Assembly: GCA_947591115.1 (NCBI GenBank)
Contig: CANQCX010000108.1
Coordinates: forward strand, 1-6,696
DNA from: an uncultured Lachnospiraceae bacterium
GTDB taxonomy: Bacteria > Bacillota > Clostridia > Lachnospirales > Lachnospiraceae
Length of the DNA: 6,696 nucleotides
Direction: 5' to 3'
Below are positions 1-5,430 of this stretch, in pieces (position 1 is the first letter of the stretch; every line of letters starts with the position of its first letter). The translations under genes were made by a program, and so were the position numbers. Under the pieces are notes generated by a model. It was not told the DNA's origin and did no database searches. It saw only the letters and a program-made list of their open reading frames with translations.

Positions 1-2
1 TC

Positions 3-308
3 TATACCATCGATGTGCCGGGTACCACCAACCGCGAGCTGTTTGCCTCGAATTCCCCGAAAATGCTGGAAACAATGAAAAAAAATACGGCAAAGGAAAA
101 AAACGGCGCGCTTTTGGATTTGATGCGGCGTATTTCGGACGGCCTGCAGCGTTATGAGGCGGGAAATTACCGTATGACGGACGACAAAGCGCCGGTAGAG
201 CTTTTGGGAATGCAGGTCATCGACGATCTGATCGCAGAGGAAGCCGCCTATTATAAAGGCATTTATGAAGAAAAAGGGATACAGGGACTTCTGGAAGTCT
301 TAAAGTAA
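3..308 (+). CDS. C-terminal fragment of a probable spermidine-synthase-like (possibly MFS-fused) protein
   Basis: The reading frame is open from the left edge of the window (first full codon at base 3, reading YTIDVPGTTNRELF) to a TAA stop at 306-308, so about 101 C-terminal residues are seen. The GTG at 15 lies inside the frame with no ribosome binding site and is not taken as the start. The best clue is the segment MTDDKAPVELLGMQVIDDLI, about 45 residues from the end. It resembles the '(L/M)TDDxAPVE' stretch near the C-terminus of spermidine/spermine-synthase-like proteins, including the long clostridial forms fused to a membrane transporter-like domain. The AdoMet-binding core and catalytic Asp would lie outside the window, so neither activity nor fusion can be verified. 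The family call is from remembered motif similarity and is moderate only. The next gene, trmO, starts 45 bases downstream on the same strand. Confidence 0.55.
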   Translation, partial: YTIDVPGTTNRELFASNSPKMLETMKKNTAKEKNGALLDLMRRISDGLQRYEAGNYRMTDDKAPVELLGMQVIDDLIAEEAAYYKGIYEEKGIQGLLEVLK

Positions 309-337
309 TTGTATTTTCCGGGAAAATCCGCTATACT
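309..337 (+). promoter_or_regulatory. Possible sigma-A promoter before trmO, with an internal palindrome
   Basis: TTGTAT (309-314) and TATACT (332-337) are separated by exactly 17 bases, giving 4/6 and 5/6 matches to the sigma-A consensus. A perfect palindrome with 7-base arms, ATTTTCC-G-GGAAAAT (313-327), starts at the edge of the -35 and fills most of the spacer, where a repressor site could sit. Against this, a start site about 7 bases after the -10 (near 344) would leave the trmO Shine-Dalgarno AGGAG (338-342) untranscribed. Either the start site is earlier, the short leader is translated without it, or the match is fortuitous and trmO is read from further upstream. Confidence 0.35.
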
Positions 338-353
338 AGGAGTATTAAAAAAG

Positions 354-1049
354 ATGAAAGCAATCGCAAAAATCTATACGGAATTTCCGGAGAAATTCGG
401 GATTCCCAGACAGAGCGGTCTGGCGCCCTCCCTGCGGGGACGCGTAGTGTTTGAACCTCCCTACCGGAATTTGGATGCGGTCAGGGGATTAGAGGAATTT
501 TCCCATATCTGGCTGATTTGGGAGTTTTCCAAGTCGGGGGAAACCGGCGCGCTGACCGTAAAACCGCCGCGTCTGGGCGGAAAAGTTAAAAAGGGCGTAT
601 TTGCAACGCGTTCGCCGTTCCGTCCGAATCCCATCGGACTTTCCAGCGTCCGGCTGGAAGAAATCGTGCAGGATGACAGGCTCGGACCGGTGCTGGTCGT
701 TTCCGGAGCGGATCTTTTGGACCGGACGCCGATCTTTGACATTAAACCGTATCTGCCGTATACGGACGCTCATCCGGATGCGCGGGGCAGCTTCGGGGAG
801 GAGCATCAAAAAGACCGGCTTTGCGTCGTCTTTTCGCCCGAATTGCAGGGCATGCTTCCGCAGGAGCTTCAAAACGCGCTCTGCGAAGTGCTTGCGCAGG
901 ATCCGAGGGCAGCGTACCAGAAAAAGCCGGATTCTGTTTACGGACTGGCGTTTGCGGGATATGATGTCCGTTTTACGGTAAAAGACGGGACGCTTACCGT
1001 AAGGGAGATCGTCAATCTTTCGAAAGGAGGGTGGAATCGGATCAAATGA
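354..1049 (+). CDS. trmO: tRNA (adenine(37)-N6)-methyltransferase TrmO (TsaA/YaeB family)
   Basis: TrmO uses S-adenosylmethionine to methylate N6 of the t6A base at position 37 of certain tRNAs, giving m6t6A; it acts in the cytoplasm. The 231-residue product is close to the 235 residues of the E. coli enzyme. The N-terminal TsaA beta-barrel domain (about residues 1-145) carries the family signatures: SGLAPSLRGRVVFEP, LEEFSHIWLIWEF, FATRSPFRPNPIGLS (residues 83-97) and GADLLDRTPIFDIKPYLPY (around 129-133). A C-terminal domain follows. The start is ATG 354, with AGGAG at 338-342; the frame stays open upstream to a TTG at 309, but that lies in the putative promoter and lacks a ribosome binding site. 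The stop codon overlaps the start of the downstream diguanylate cyclase gene (ATGA at 1046-1049), so the two are very probably co-transcribed and translationally coupled. The family call is secure; the substrate is assigned by family knowledge. Confidence 0.93.
   Translation: MKAIAKIYTEFPEKFGIPRQSGLAPSLRGRVVFEPPYRNLDAVRGLEEFSHIWLIWEFSKSGETGALTVKPPRLGGKVKKGVFATRSPFRPNPIGLSSVRLEEIVQDDRLGPVLVVSGADLLDRTPIFDIKPYLPYTDAHPDARGSFGEEHQKDRLCVVFSPELQGMLPQELQNALCEVLAQDPRAAYQKKPDSVYGLAFAGYDVRFTVKDGTLTVREIVNLSKGGWNRIK
1023..1048 (+). promoter_or_regulatory. Ribosome binding site and overlapping ATGA that decide the cyclase start
   Basis: A strong AAAGGAGG lies at 1023-1030, inside the end of trmO. A GTG at 1031 directly abuts it with no spacer and is too close to be used. 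The ATG at 1046 is 15 bases away, somewhat long but usable, and forms an ATGA overlap with the trmO stop. It also gives a protein beginning with a short Lys-rich stretch (MIKKQK) and then a hydrophobic helix, as expected for a membrane protein. Confidence 0.7.
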
Positions 1050-2722
1050 TAAAAAAACAAAAGATTTTGGGAATATTGATGCTTGCGGTATTATTGGGAC
1101 TGCTCATTCCGCTGCTCTATTTTACGGACGAACGTTTTATCGAATGTCCGACCGAACCCTTAGACGAGGGATGGGATGCCAGCGTACACCAGAAGGAATA
1201 CCATGATATTACCGTCAGCAAAACGCTGTTTGAGATGTGCAATAAAGGCGACGTGCTTACCTTTACCCGAAAGCTCTCTTCGGATATTCGGGTGCAGAAT
1301 CCCGTTCTGCAGTGCTATTCCGTACATTCTGTCGTGGAGGTATTTCTGGACGGAGAACTCATATACTCCTACGGAAAAGAATACTATGAAAACGGGCAGC
1401 TTCTTGGGTACGGCATGAATTATATCCAGCTTCCGGAGGATTATGCGGGAAAGGAATTAAAGATCGTATATACGGTTTCCGAGAACAACGCGTTTGAGGG
1501 ACTTCCGGGTTTTGCCATTGCAGACGGGCACAGTATGGTGCAGCATGCGCTGGCATCCGGACGGGTCGGACTGGCCAGCAATCTGTTTTTGATCATGTTC
1601 GGAGTGATCGGCATGGTGCTGTCGCTTTGTATGCTTTTCAACAATCCGGTTTTTATGCGGACCTTCTGCATTTCGGTATTTTCGCTTTTGATCGGCTGCT
1701 GGACGCTCTGCAACAATGACATGATTACCTTTTTTGTACAGAACCTGAGCATAAAAGTTTATTTTGAATACCTGAGTTTTTATCTTTTGCCGATCCCGTT
1801 TACCTGTTATTTTCGGGAAAATATCAAAAAAGACGGCGTACCGAAAAAACTCCGCGTCTTTTTCTGGACGCTGCTTGCCGCCGAGCTGGCGCTGGTGGTC
1901 TTTGCCGTTTTGCTTCAGGCGCTCAATCTGGTGCATCTGCCGGTTTGGATCGGACTGGATCATATTCTGGTTATCGGCGTGGCGGTATTTGTCGTCTGCA
2001 TTGCCGTTGTCAATTATCGGGAAAACCGAAGGCTCGATCCGGGCATTACCATCGGTTTCGGTCTTACGGTCATCATGGGAATGTTCGAGCTGGTGCGCTA
2101 CAATTTGTCCAAATACCTGACCGGCTTTACGAACAATAAATATGACAGCACGCTTAGTTTTGCTGCGCTGGTCATCGTCATTGCGCTGTTTGCGGACTTT
2201 GGAAGCAAAATTACCAAAAATCTGTATCGTGAGGCGCAGAATAAGGTGCTTCAGAAGATGGCGTATGTGGATGAGCTGACCACGCTTGCCAATCGGAGAA
2301 AATGCGACGAGGTCATGATGCAGCTTCAGGACGGGCAGGAAGGGTATGCGATCGTCAGCATGGATATGAACCTGCTGAAATATATTAATGATACTTACGG
2401 ACACGAAATGGGAGATTATGCCCTTCAGCAGTTCGCGCAGGTGCTGAAAACGGTTTTTCCGGCGTCCGCAACCGTCGGACGTATGGGAGGCGACGAATTT
2501 ATCGCCATTGTTCCGAATGCGGATTCCGCGGAAATTGACCGCTATGTGGAAAACATGCAGCAGGAAATGCAGCTTCGAAGCCAGAAGGAAGATTCCATTA
2601 CGTTAAGCGCCGCGTACGGCTGCGCGTTCAGCAGCGAAAGGAAGGACGCGCACGCGGTATACAGTCTGGCGGACGAGCGGATGTATGAATGCAAACGGGC
2701 AATGAAAATGGGAAGGAGATAA
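1046..2722 (+). CDS. Membrane diguanylate cyclase: extracytoplasmic sensor, seven-helix region, GGDEF domain
   Basis: This is a predicted inner-membrane enzyme making the second messenger c-di-GMP from two GTP. From ATG 1046 it has 558 residues. A first membrane helix (about 7-26) is followed by an extracytoplasmic, probably beta-sandwich region (about 27-180, with VVEVFLDGELIYSYG). About seven membrane helices follow (about 180-390), the layout of 7TMR-DISM-like sensors, then a GGDEF domain (about 400-555). Active-site features are intact: DELTTLANRR (409-418), metal-binding D440, guanine-binding N448 and D457, and GGDEF at 481-485. The product-inhibition I-site (RxxD) expected at 472-475 reads PASA, so feedback inhibition by c-di-GMP is probably absent. 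No EAL domain is present. The gene overlaps trmO by 4 bases and ends 4 bases before apt, implying one operon. The ligand is unknown. Domain boundaries are estimates by eye. Confidence 0.9.
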   Translation: MIKKQKILGILMLAVLLGLLIPLLYFTDERFIECPTEPLDEGWDASVHQKEYHDITVSKTLFEMCNKGDVLTFTRKLSSDIRVQNPVLQCYSVHSVVEVFLDGELIYSYGKEYYENGQLLGYGMNYIQLPEDYAGKELKIVYTVSENNAFEGLPGFAIADGHSMVQHALASGRVGLASNLFLIMFGVIGMVLSLCMLFNNPVFMRTFCISVFSLLIGCWTLCNNDMITFFVQNLSIKVYFEYLSFYLLPIPFTCYFRENIKKDGVPKKLRVFFWTLLAAELALVVFAVLLQALNLVHLPVWIGLDHILVIGVAVFVVCIAVVNYRENRRLDPGITIGFGLTVIMGMFELVRYNLSKYLTGFTNNKYDSTLSFAALVIVIALFADFGSKITKNLYREAQNKVLQKMAYVDELTTLANRRKCDEVMMQLQDGQEGYAIVSMDMNLLKYINDTYGHEMGDYALQQFAQVLKTVFPASATVGRMGGDEFIAIVPNADSAEIDRYVENMQQEMQLRSQKEDSITLSAAYGCAFSSERKDAHAVYSLADERMYECKRAMKMGRR

Positions 2723-2726
2723 ACAA

Positions 2727-3251
2727 ATGAAAAAAGTAGAGGATTACATCAGAAGCATTCCGGATTTTCCGGAGGAAGGCATTATCTTTCGGGATGTTAC
2801 CAGTATTCTTCAGGATGCGCAGGGATTGAAGCTGGCCATTGACGAGCTGATCAAACGGCTGGACGGAGTGGAATTTGACGTGATTGCGGGAACGGAATCC
2901 AGAGGATTTATTTTCGGGATGCCGGTCGCTTATGCGCTTGGAAAACCGTTTGTTCCGGTTCGCAAAGCGGGAAAGCTGCCATGTGAAACGATTTCCGAGA
3001 GCTATGATCTGGAGTACGGAACGGCATCCATTGAGATACATAAAGACGCGATCCTGCCGGGACAGAAGGTAGTGATCGTAGACGATCTGATCGCGACCGG
3101 CGGAACGGTGGAAGCCGCCATTCATCTGGTAGAACGGCTGGGCGGAGAAGTGGTAAAGGTGCTGTTTCTGCTCGAGCTGGTAGGTCTGGAGGGCAGAAAA
3201 AAACTGGCGGGGTACGACGTCGCCTCCGTTGTCGTATATGAGGGAAAATAA
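2727..3251 (+). CDS. apt: Adenine phosphoribosyltransferase
   Basis: Apt salvages adenine: adenine plus PRPP gives AMP plus pyrophosphate, in the cytoplasm. The 174-residue product has the normal length of bacterial Apt (about 170-180). Visible signatures are the N-terminal IPDFPEEGIIFRDVT (11-25), VIAGTESRGFIFG (52-64), the flexible-loop region around VRKAGKLPCETISESYDLEYG (78-98), and the PRPP-binding motif VVIVDDLIATGGT (115-127) with its paired Asp residues D119-D120. ATG 2727 is preceded by AAGGAG (2713-2718) at 8 bases, and only 4 bases separate it from the cyclase stop codon, so it is very likely read from the trmO-cyclase transcript. Apt in other Bacillota often neighbours recJ or relA; neither is seen here. 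No U-tract terminator follows it; a sigma-G promoter starts 11 bases after its stop codon. Confidence 0.97.
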   Translation: MKKVEDYIRSIPDFPEEGIIFRDVTSILQDAQGLKLAIDELIKRLDGVEFDVIAGTESRGFIFGMPVAYALGKPFVPVRKAGKLPCETISESYDLEYGTASIEIHKDAILPGQKVVIVDDLIATGGTVEAAIHLVERLGGEVVKVLFLLELVGLEGRKKLAGYDVASVVVYEGK

Positions 3252-3262
3252 TGCGTTTTCAT

Positions 3263-3292
3263 GCATAGGAAAGTCGTTTATGCAGCATACTA
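3263..3292 (+). promoter_or_regulatory. Forespore sigma-G promoter for spoVAD-spoVAE
   Basis: GCATA (3263-3267) and CATACTA (3286-3292) are separated by exactly 18 bases. This is a complete match to the B. subtilis sigma-G consensus (GHATR, 17-18 bases, CATNHTA). A transcript would start near 3299 and leave a leader of about 40 bases with the spoVAD ribosome binding site AAGGAG at 3328-3333. B. subtilis spoVA is transcribed by sigma-G, so position and identity agree. The GG expected at the start of a sigma-F -10 is missing, which favours sigma-G. The sequence match is direct; use in this organism is inferred. Confidence 0.8.
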
Positions 3293-3340
3293 TTTCAAAA
3301 ATACGGATGCAGATTTGATTCGTGGAAAAGGAGAGATAGT

Positions 3341-4375
3341 ATGAACCAACAGATAGGAAGTGGGAGTCTCTGTTTTTCAGAGGCTCCTTTTATTTTAAGC
3401 AGCGCTTCCGTAGTGGGTACAAAAGAAGGCGAAGGCCCGCTGGGCGGCTGCTTTGACGTAATCGGATCGGATGATAAATTCGGGCAGGATACATGGGAGG
3501 CGGCGGAGAGCAGCCTGCAGAAGGAAGCGCTTACGCTGGCTTTGGGAAAAGCGCGCTGCAGCGAAAACGAGATCCGGTATCTGTTTGCCGGAGATCTGCT
3601 TGGTCAGGACATTGCCTCCTCGTTCGGGTTAAAAAGCTTTGAAATTCCGCTGTTCGGACTTTACGGCGCATGTTCCACCTGCGGGGAGGCGCTGTCTTTG
3701 GCGGCGATGTGCGTAGCCGCCGGCTATGCACATCGAGCGGCGGCGGTAACCTCCAGCCATTTTGCAAGTGCGGAGAAACAGTTTCGCTTTCCGCTCGAAT
3801 ATGCCAATCAGCGTCCCCTATCGGCTACCTGGACAGTTACCGGAGGCGGAGCCTTTGTACTTGCCGGGAAGGAGCCGGACGGAGGATTTCCGGCGGAGCC
3901 GCTGGCAAAGATTACAGGAATTACCACCGGAAAAATCGTAGACTACGGGATCAAGGATTCCATGAACATGGGAGCGGCGATGGCTCCGGCGGCATGTGAT
4001 CTGATCGAACGGAATCTAAAGGATTTCGGGAGAAAACCGCAGGATTATGACAAAATCGTAACCGGCGATCTGGGAACGGTCGGACAGGAGATTTTGATCG
4101 AGCTTCTGCGGGAACGGGGATATGATATTTCCGGCGTTCATGAAGACTGCGGAATCAAAATATACGACAGTCAGGCGCAGGGCACCGGCGCGGGCGGCTC
4201 CGGCTGCGGCTGCTCGGCGGTTACGCTGAGCGCGCATTATCTGAAGCTGCTCAAAAACAAGGAGCTGTCCCGAATCCTGTTTGTCCCGACCGGAGCGCTG
4301 CTTTCGACCATCAGCTTTAACGAGGGGCAGAGCGTACCGGGGATCGCGCATGGCGTAGTCATCGAAGCATGCTGA
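3341..4375 (+). CDS. spoVAD: Stage V sporulation protein AD (dipicolinic acid-binding, thiolase fold)
   Basis: SpoVAD is the dipicolinic acid (DPA)-binding subunit of the SpoVA apparatus at the spore inner membrane, needed for DPA uptake in sporulation and release in germination. The 344-residue product is close to B. subtilis SpoVAD (about 338). It shows the family's thiolase-like sequence: EAPFILSSASVVGTKEGEGPLG near the N-terminus, FAGDLLGQDIASSFG, LYGACSTCGEALSLA with the conserved Cys at about 111, TSSHFASAEKQFRFPLEYANQ, and the Gly/Cys-rich GTGAGGSGCGCSAVTLSAHY (281-300) near the end. ATG 3341 has AAGGAG 7 bases upstream. spoVAE follows after 16 bases. A sigma-G promoter lies just upstream, so expression in the forespore is expected. 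Unusually, spoVAC does not precede it; apt does. Confidence 0.97.
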   Translation: MNQQIGSGSLCFSEAPFILSSASVVGTKEGEGPLGGCFDVIGSDDKFGQDTWEAAESSLQKEALTLALGKARCSENEIRYLFAGDLLGQDIASSFGLKSFEIPLFGLYGACSTCGEALSLAAMCVAAGYAHRAAAVTSSHFASAEKQFRFPLEYANQRPLSATWTVTGGGAFVLAGKEPDGGFPAEPLAKITGITTGKIVDYGIKDSMNMGAAMAPAACDLIERNLKDFGRKPQDYDKIVTGDLGTVGQEILIELLRERGYDISGVHEDCGIKIYDSQAQGTGAGGSGCGCSAVTLSAHYLKLLKNKELSRILFVPTGALLSTISFNEGQSVPGIAHGVVIEAC

Positions 4376-4391
4376 AAAAGGAGGAAAAACG

Positions 4392-4751
4392 ATGGAATAT
4401 TGGAATGCATTCTGGGTGGGCGGCGTGATCTGCGCGCTGGTTCAGATTTTGATGGAAAAAACAAAGATGATGCCGGGACGGATCATGGTGCTTCTTGTCT
4501 GTCTGGGAGCGGTTCTGGGAGCGCTGCAGATTTATGAGCCGTTTTCCCAGTGGGCGCAGGCGGGCGCAAACGTACCGCTGCTGGGCTTCGGAAATCTGCT
4601 TTGGAAAGGCGTAAAGGAAGCCGTTGACGAAAAAGGCTTTCTGGGAATCTTTACGGGCGGCTTTCAGGCATGCGCCGCCGGCGTATCGGCAGCGCTGGTC
4701 TTTTCCTATCTGGCTTCTCTTTTGACGGAGCCGAAGATGAAAAAGAAATAA
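4392..4751 (+). CDS. spoVAE: Stage V sporulation protein AE (SpoVAEb-type membrane protein)
   Basis: This is a small hydrophobic subunit of the SpoVA dipicolinic acid channel complex in the spore inner membrane. The 119 residues match the usual length of the short SpoVAE/SpoVAEb form. By eye there are three or four membrane segments: about 5-21 (AFWVGGVICALVQILM), 29-48 (GRIMVLLVCLGAVLGALQIY), possibly one around 58-72, and 86-110 (IFTGGFQACAAGVSAALVFSY), with a Lys-rich tail. The opening MEYWNAFWVGGVICALVQIL, the PGRIMV stretch and PLLGFGNLLWKGVKEAV are typical of the family. ATG 4392 follows AAAGGAGG (4377-4384) by 7 bases and lies 16 bases after the spoVAD stop, so the two form one forespore transcript. 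No hairpin-plus-U-tract terminator is apparent after its stop; the downstream tetR has its own promoter. Confidence 0.95.
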   Translation: MEYWNAFWVGGVICALVQILMEKTKMMPGRIMVLLVCLGAVLGALQIYEPFSQWAQAGANVPLLGFGNLLWKGVKEAVDEKGFLGIFTGGFQACAAGVSAALVFSYLASLLTEPKMKKK

Positions 4752-4779
4752 AGGAATAAAGAAATAAAAAATCTCATGA

Positions 4780-4808
4780 TTGCCTTTTTTGCGGCAGCGT
4801 GATACAAT
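4780..4808 (+). promoter_or_regulatory. Sigma-A promoter of the TetR-family gene, with extended -10
   Basis: TTGCCT (4780-4785) and TACAAT (4803-4808) are separated by 17 bases. TG at 4800-4801 one base before the hexamer gives an extended -10. The predicted start site is near 4815, leaving a leader of about 30 bases that contains the AAAGGAAG ribosome binding site (4831-4838). This vegetative-type promoter contrasts with the sigma-G promoters on either side, so tetR need not share the forespore programme. Confidence 0.72.
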
Positions 4809-4820
4809 GAACAATGTTCA
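4808..4820. promoter_or_regulatory. Operator-like palindrome on the tetR start site
   Basis: TGAACA-A-TGTTCA is a perfect inverted repeat with 6-base arms and one central base. It begins on the last base of the -10 hexamer and covers the predicted transcription start. Size and symmetry suit a TetR-family dimer, and the position would block RNA polymerase, so negative autoregulation by the downstream gene product is the simplest reading. I saw no second copy of either half site as a palindrome elsewhere in the window. The palindrome is seen directly; the bound protein is inferred. Confidence 0.65.
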
Positions 4821-4845
4821 CATTTGCAAAAAAGGAAGAAACGGC

Positions 4846-5373
4846 ATGAATCATCGGGTAACCTCACAGGAACAGATTTTAGAACAGGCAATGCAGATCG
4901 CCGTTCGGGAAGGAGTAGATCGCGTCAGTATGCGAAAGCTTGCTTCGGCATGCGGGATCGCGCTTGGCTCGGTCTACAATTACTATCCCAACAAGGAAGC
5001 GCTGATTACGGCGGTATCGGAGAAATTCTGGAATGCGATCCTTCTGGATCAGGAGAAGCTTTACCGGCGCGGGATGCGTTTTACGCTTTTTCTGGAGCAG
5101 TATTACAATTATCTCTGCGGAAGGCTGGCGCGCTATGATAAAAGCTGGGTGGCGGAGATGGACCAACGCGCGCCGCAGAAGGAGGCGCTGCGGATGCTGC
5201 GGCAGGTCTTGGCGGAGGACGCGCAGGTCGATCGCGCCATCTGGAATATGGAATTAAGCGAAGACGCGTTCTGCTCCTATGTCTGGATCAATCTGATGGC
5301 GCTTTTGCGCGCGGGAGAGAATAACTGCCGTTTTTTTATTTTTTTGCTGGAGCATTTGTTGTATGATGAATAA
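4846..5373 (+). CDS. TetR/AcrR-family transcriptional regulator
   Basis: This is a predicted DNA-binding dimer of 175 residues, slightly short for the family (about 180-210). The N-terminal domain (about 6-55) shows the TetR helix-turn-helix: ILEQAMQIAVREGVDRVSMRKLASACGIALGSVYNYYPNKEALI, with recognition-helix residues around 38-46 and the family's 'YNYYxxKExL' turn. The C-terminal ligand-binding part is poorly conserved, so the inducer cannot be predicted. ATG 4846 is chosen because AAAGGAAG (4831-4838) sits 7 bases upstream; in-frame starts further upstream (for example ATG 4807) fall inside the promoter. A perfect palindrome over the start site suggests autorepression. TetR genes often flank the pump or enzyme they control, but here the neighbours are spoVAE and a lipoprotein gene, so the target is unclear. 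The last Glu codon and stop form the -35 of the next promoter. Confidence 0.93.
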   Translation: MNHRVTSQEQILEQAMQIAVREGVDRVSMRKLASACGIALGSVYNYYPNKEALITAVSEKFWNAILLDQEKLYRRGMRFTLFLEQYYNYLCGRLARYDKSWVAEMDQRAPQKEALRMLRQVLAEDAQVDRAIWNMELSEDAFCSYVWINLMALLRAGENNCRFFIFLLEHLLYDE

Positions 5374-5397
5374 AAAATAACGTTTGGTATCATACTA
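5368..5397 (+). promoter_or_regulatory. Second forespore sigma-G promoter, for the small lipoprotein gene
   Basis: GAATA (5368-5372) and CATACTA (5391-5397) are separated by exactly 18 bases and match the sigma-G consensus (GHATR, 17-18 bases, CATNHTA) at every position. The -10 and the spacing are identical to the spoVAD promoter. The -35 overlaps the final Glu codon and TAA stop of tetR. The predicted start near 5404 leaves a leader of about 27 bases including the ribosome binding site AAAAAGGAG (5412-5420). No good sigma-A alternative is seen: the TTGTAT at 5359 is too far from any -10 hexamer. Confidence 0.65.
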
Positions 5398-5430
5398 ACC
5401 TCAAATCAAATAAAAAGGAGATTTGAGAAG

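Noticed and set aside
381..398. GAATTTC/GAAATTC hairpin with a 4-base loop in the first codons of trmO
   Set aside because: Lies in coding sequence for EFPEKF, is AT-rich, and can be explained by codon choice; no regulatory context is visible.
1457..2404. Long 315-codon open frame on the - strand inside the cyclase gene
   Set aside because: Antisense to a clear, motif-complete GGDEF protein; its translation is rich in His, Gln, Lys and Arg with no recognisable domain and it has no plausible start site, so it is a shadow frame.
2765..2777. Palindrome CCGGA-TTT-TCCGG at the start of apt
   Set aside because: It encodes the conserved Apt residues around IPDFPE, so coding constraint is enough to explain it.
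3262..3284. Inverted repeat TGCATA/TATGCA after apt, a possible terminator or operator
   Set aside because: Six pairs with an 11-base loop and no U-tract. It coincides with the sigma-G -35 element, which explains half of it better.
4752..4800. T-run at 4785-4790 after spoVAE as an intrinsic terminator
   Set aside because: No stem of useful length precedes the T-run, and those bases lie in the tetR promoter spacer.
5400..5427. Inverted repeat CTCAAAT/ATTTGAG that would put the lipoprotein ribosome binding site in a loop (possible translational switch)
   Set aside because: The predicted sigma-G start near 5404 would leave out much of the 5' arm, so the hairpin could not fully form in that transcript; it is also AT-rich and weak.
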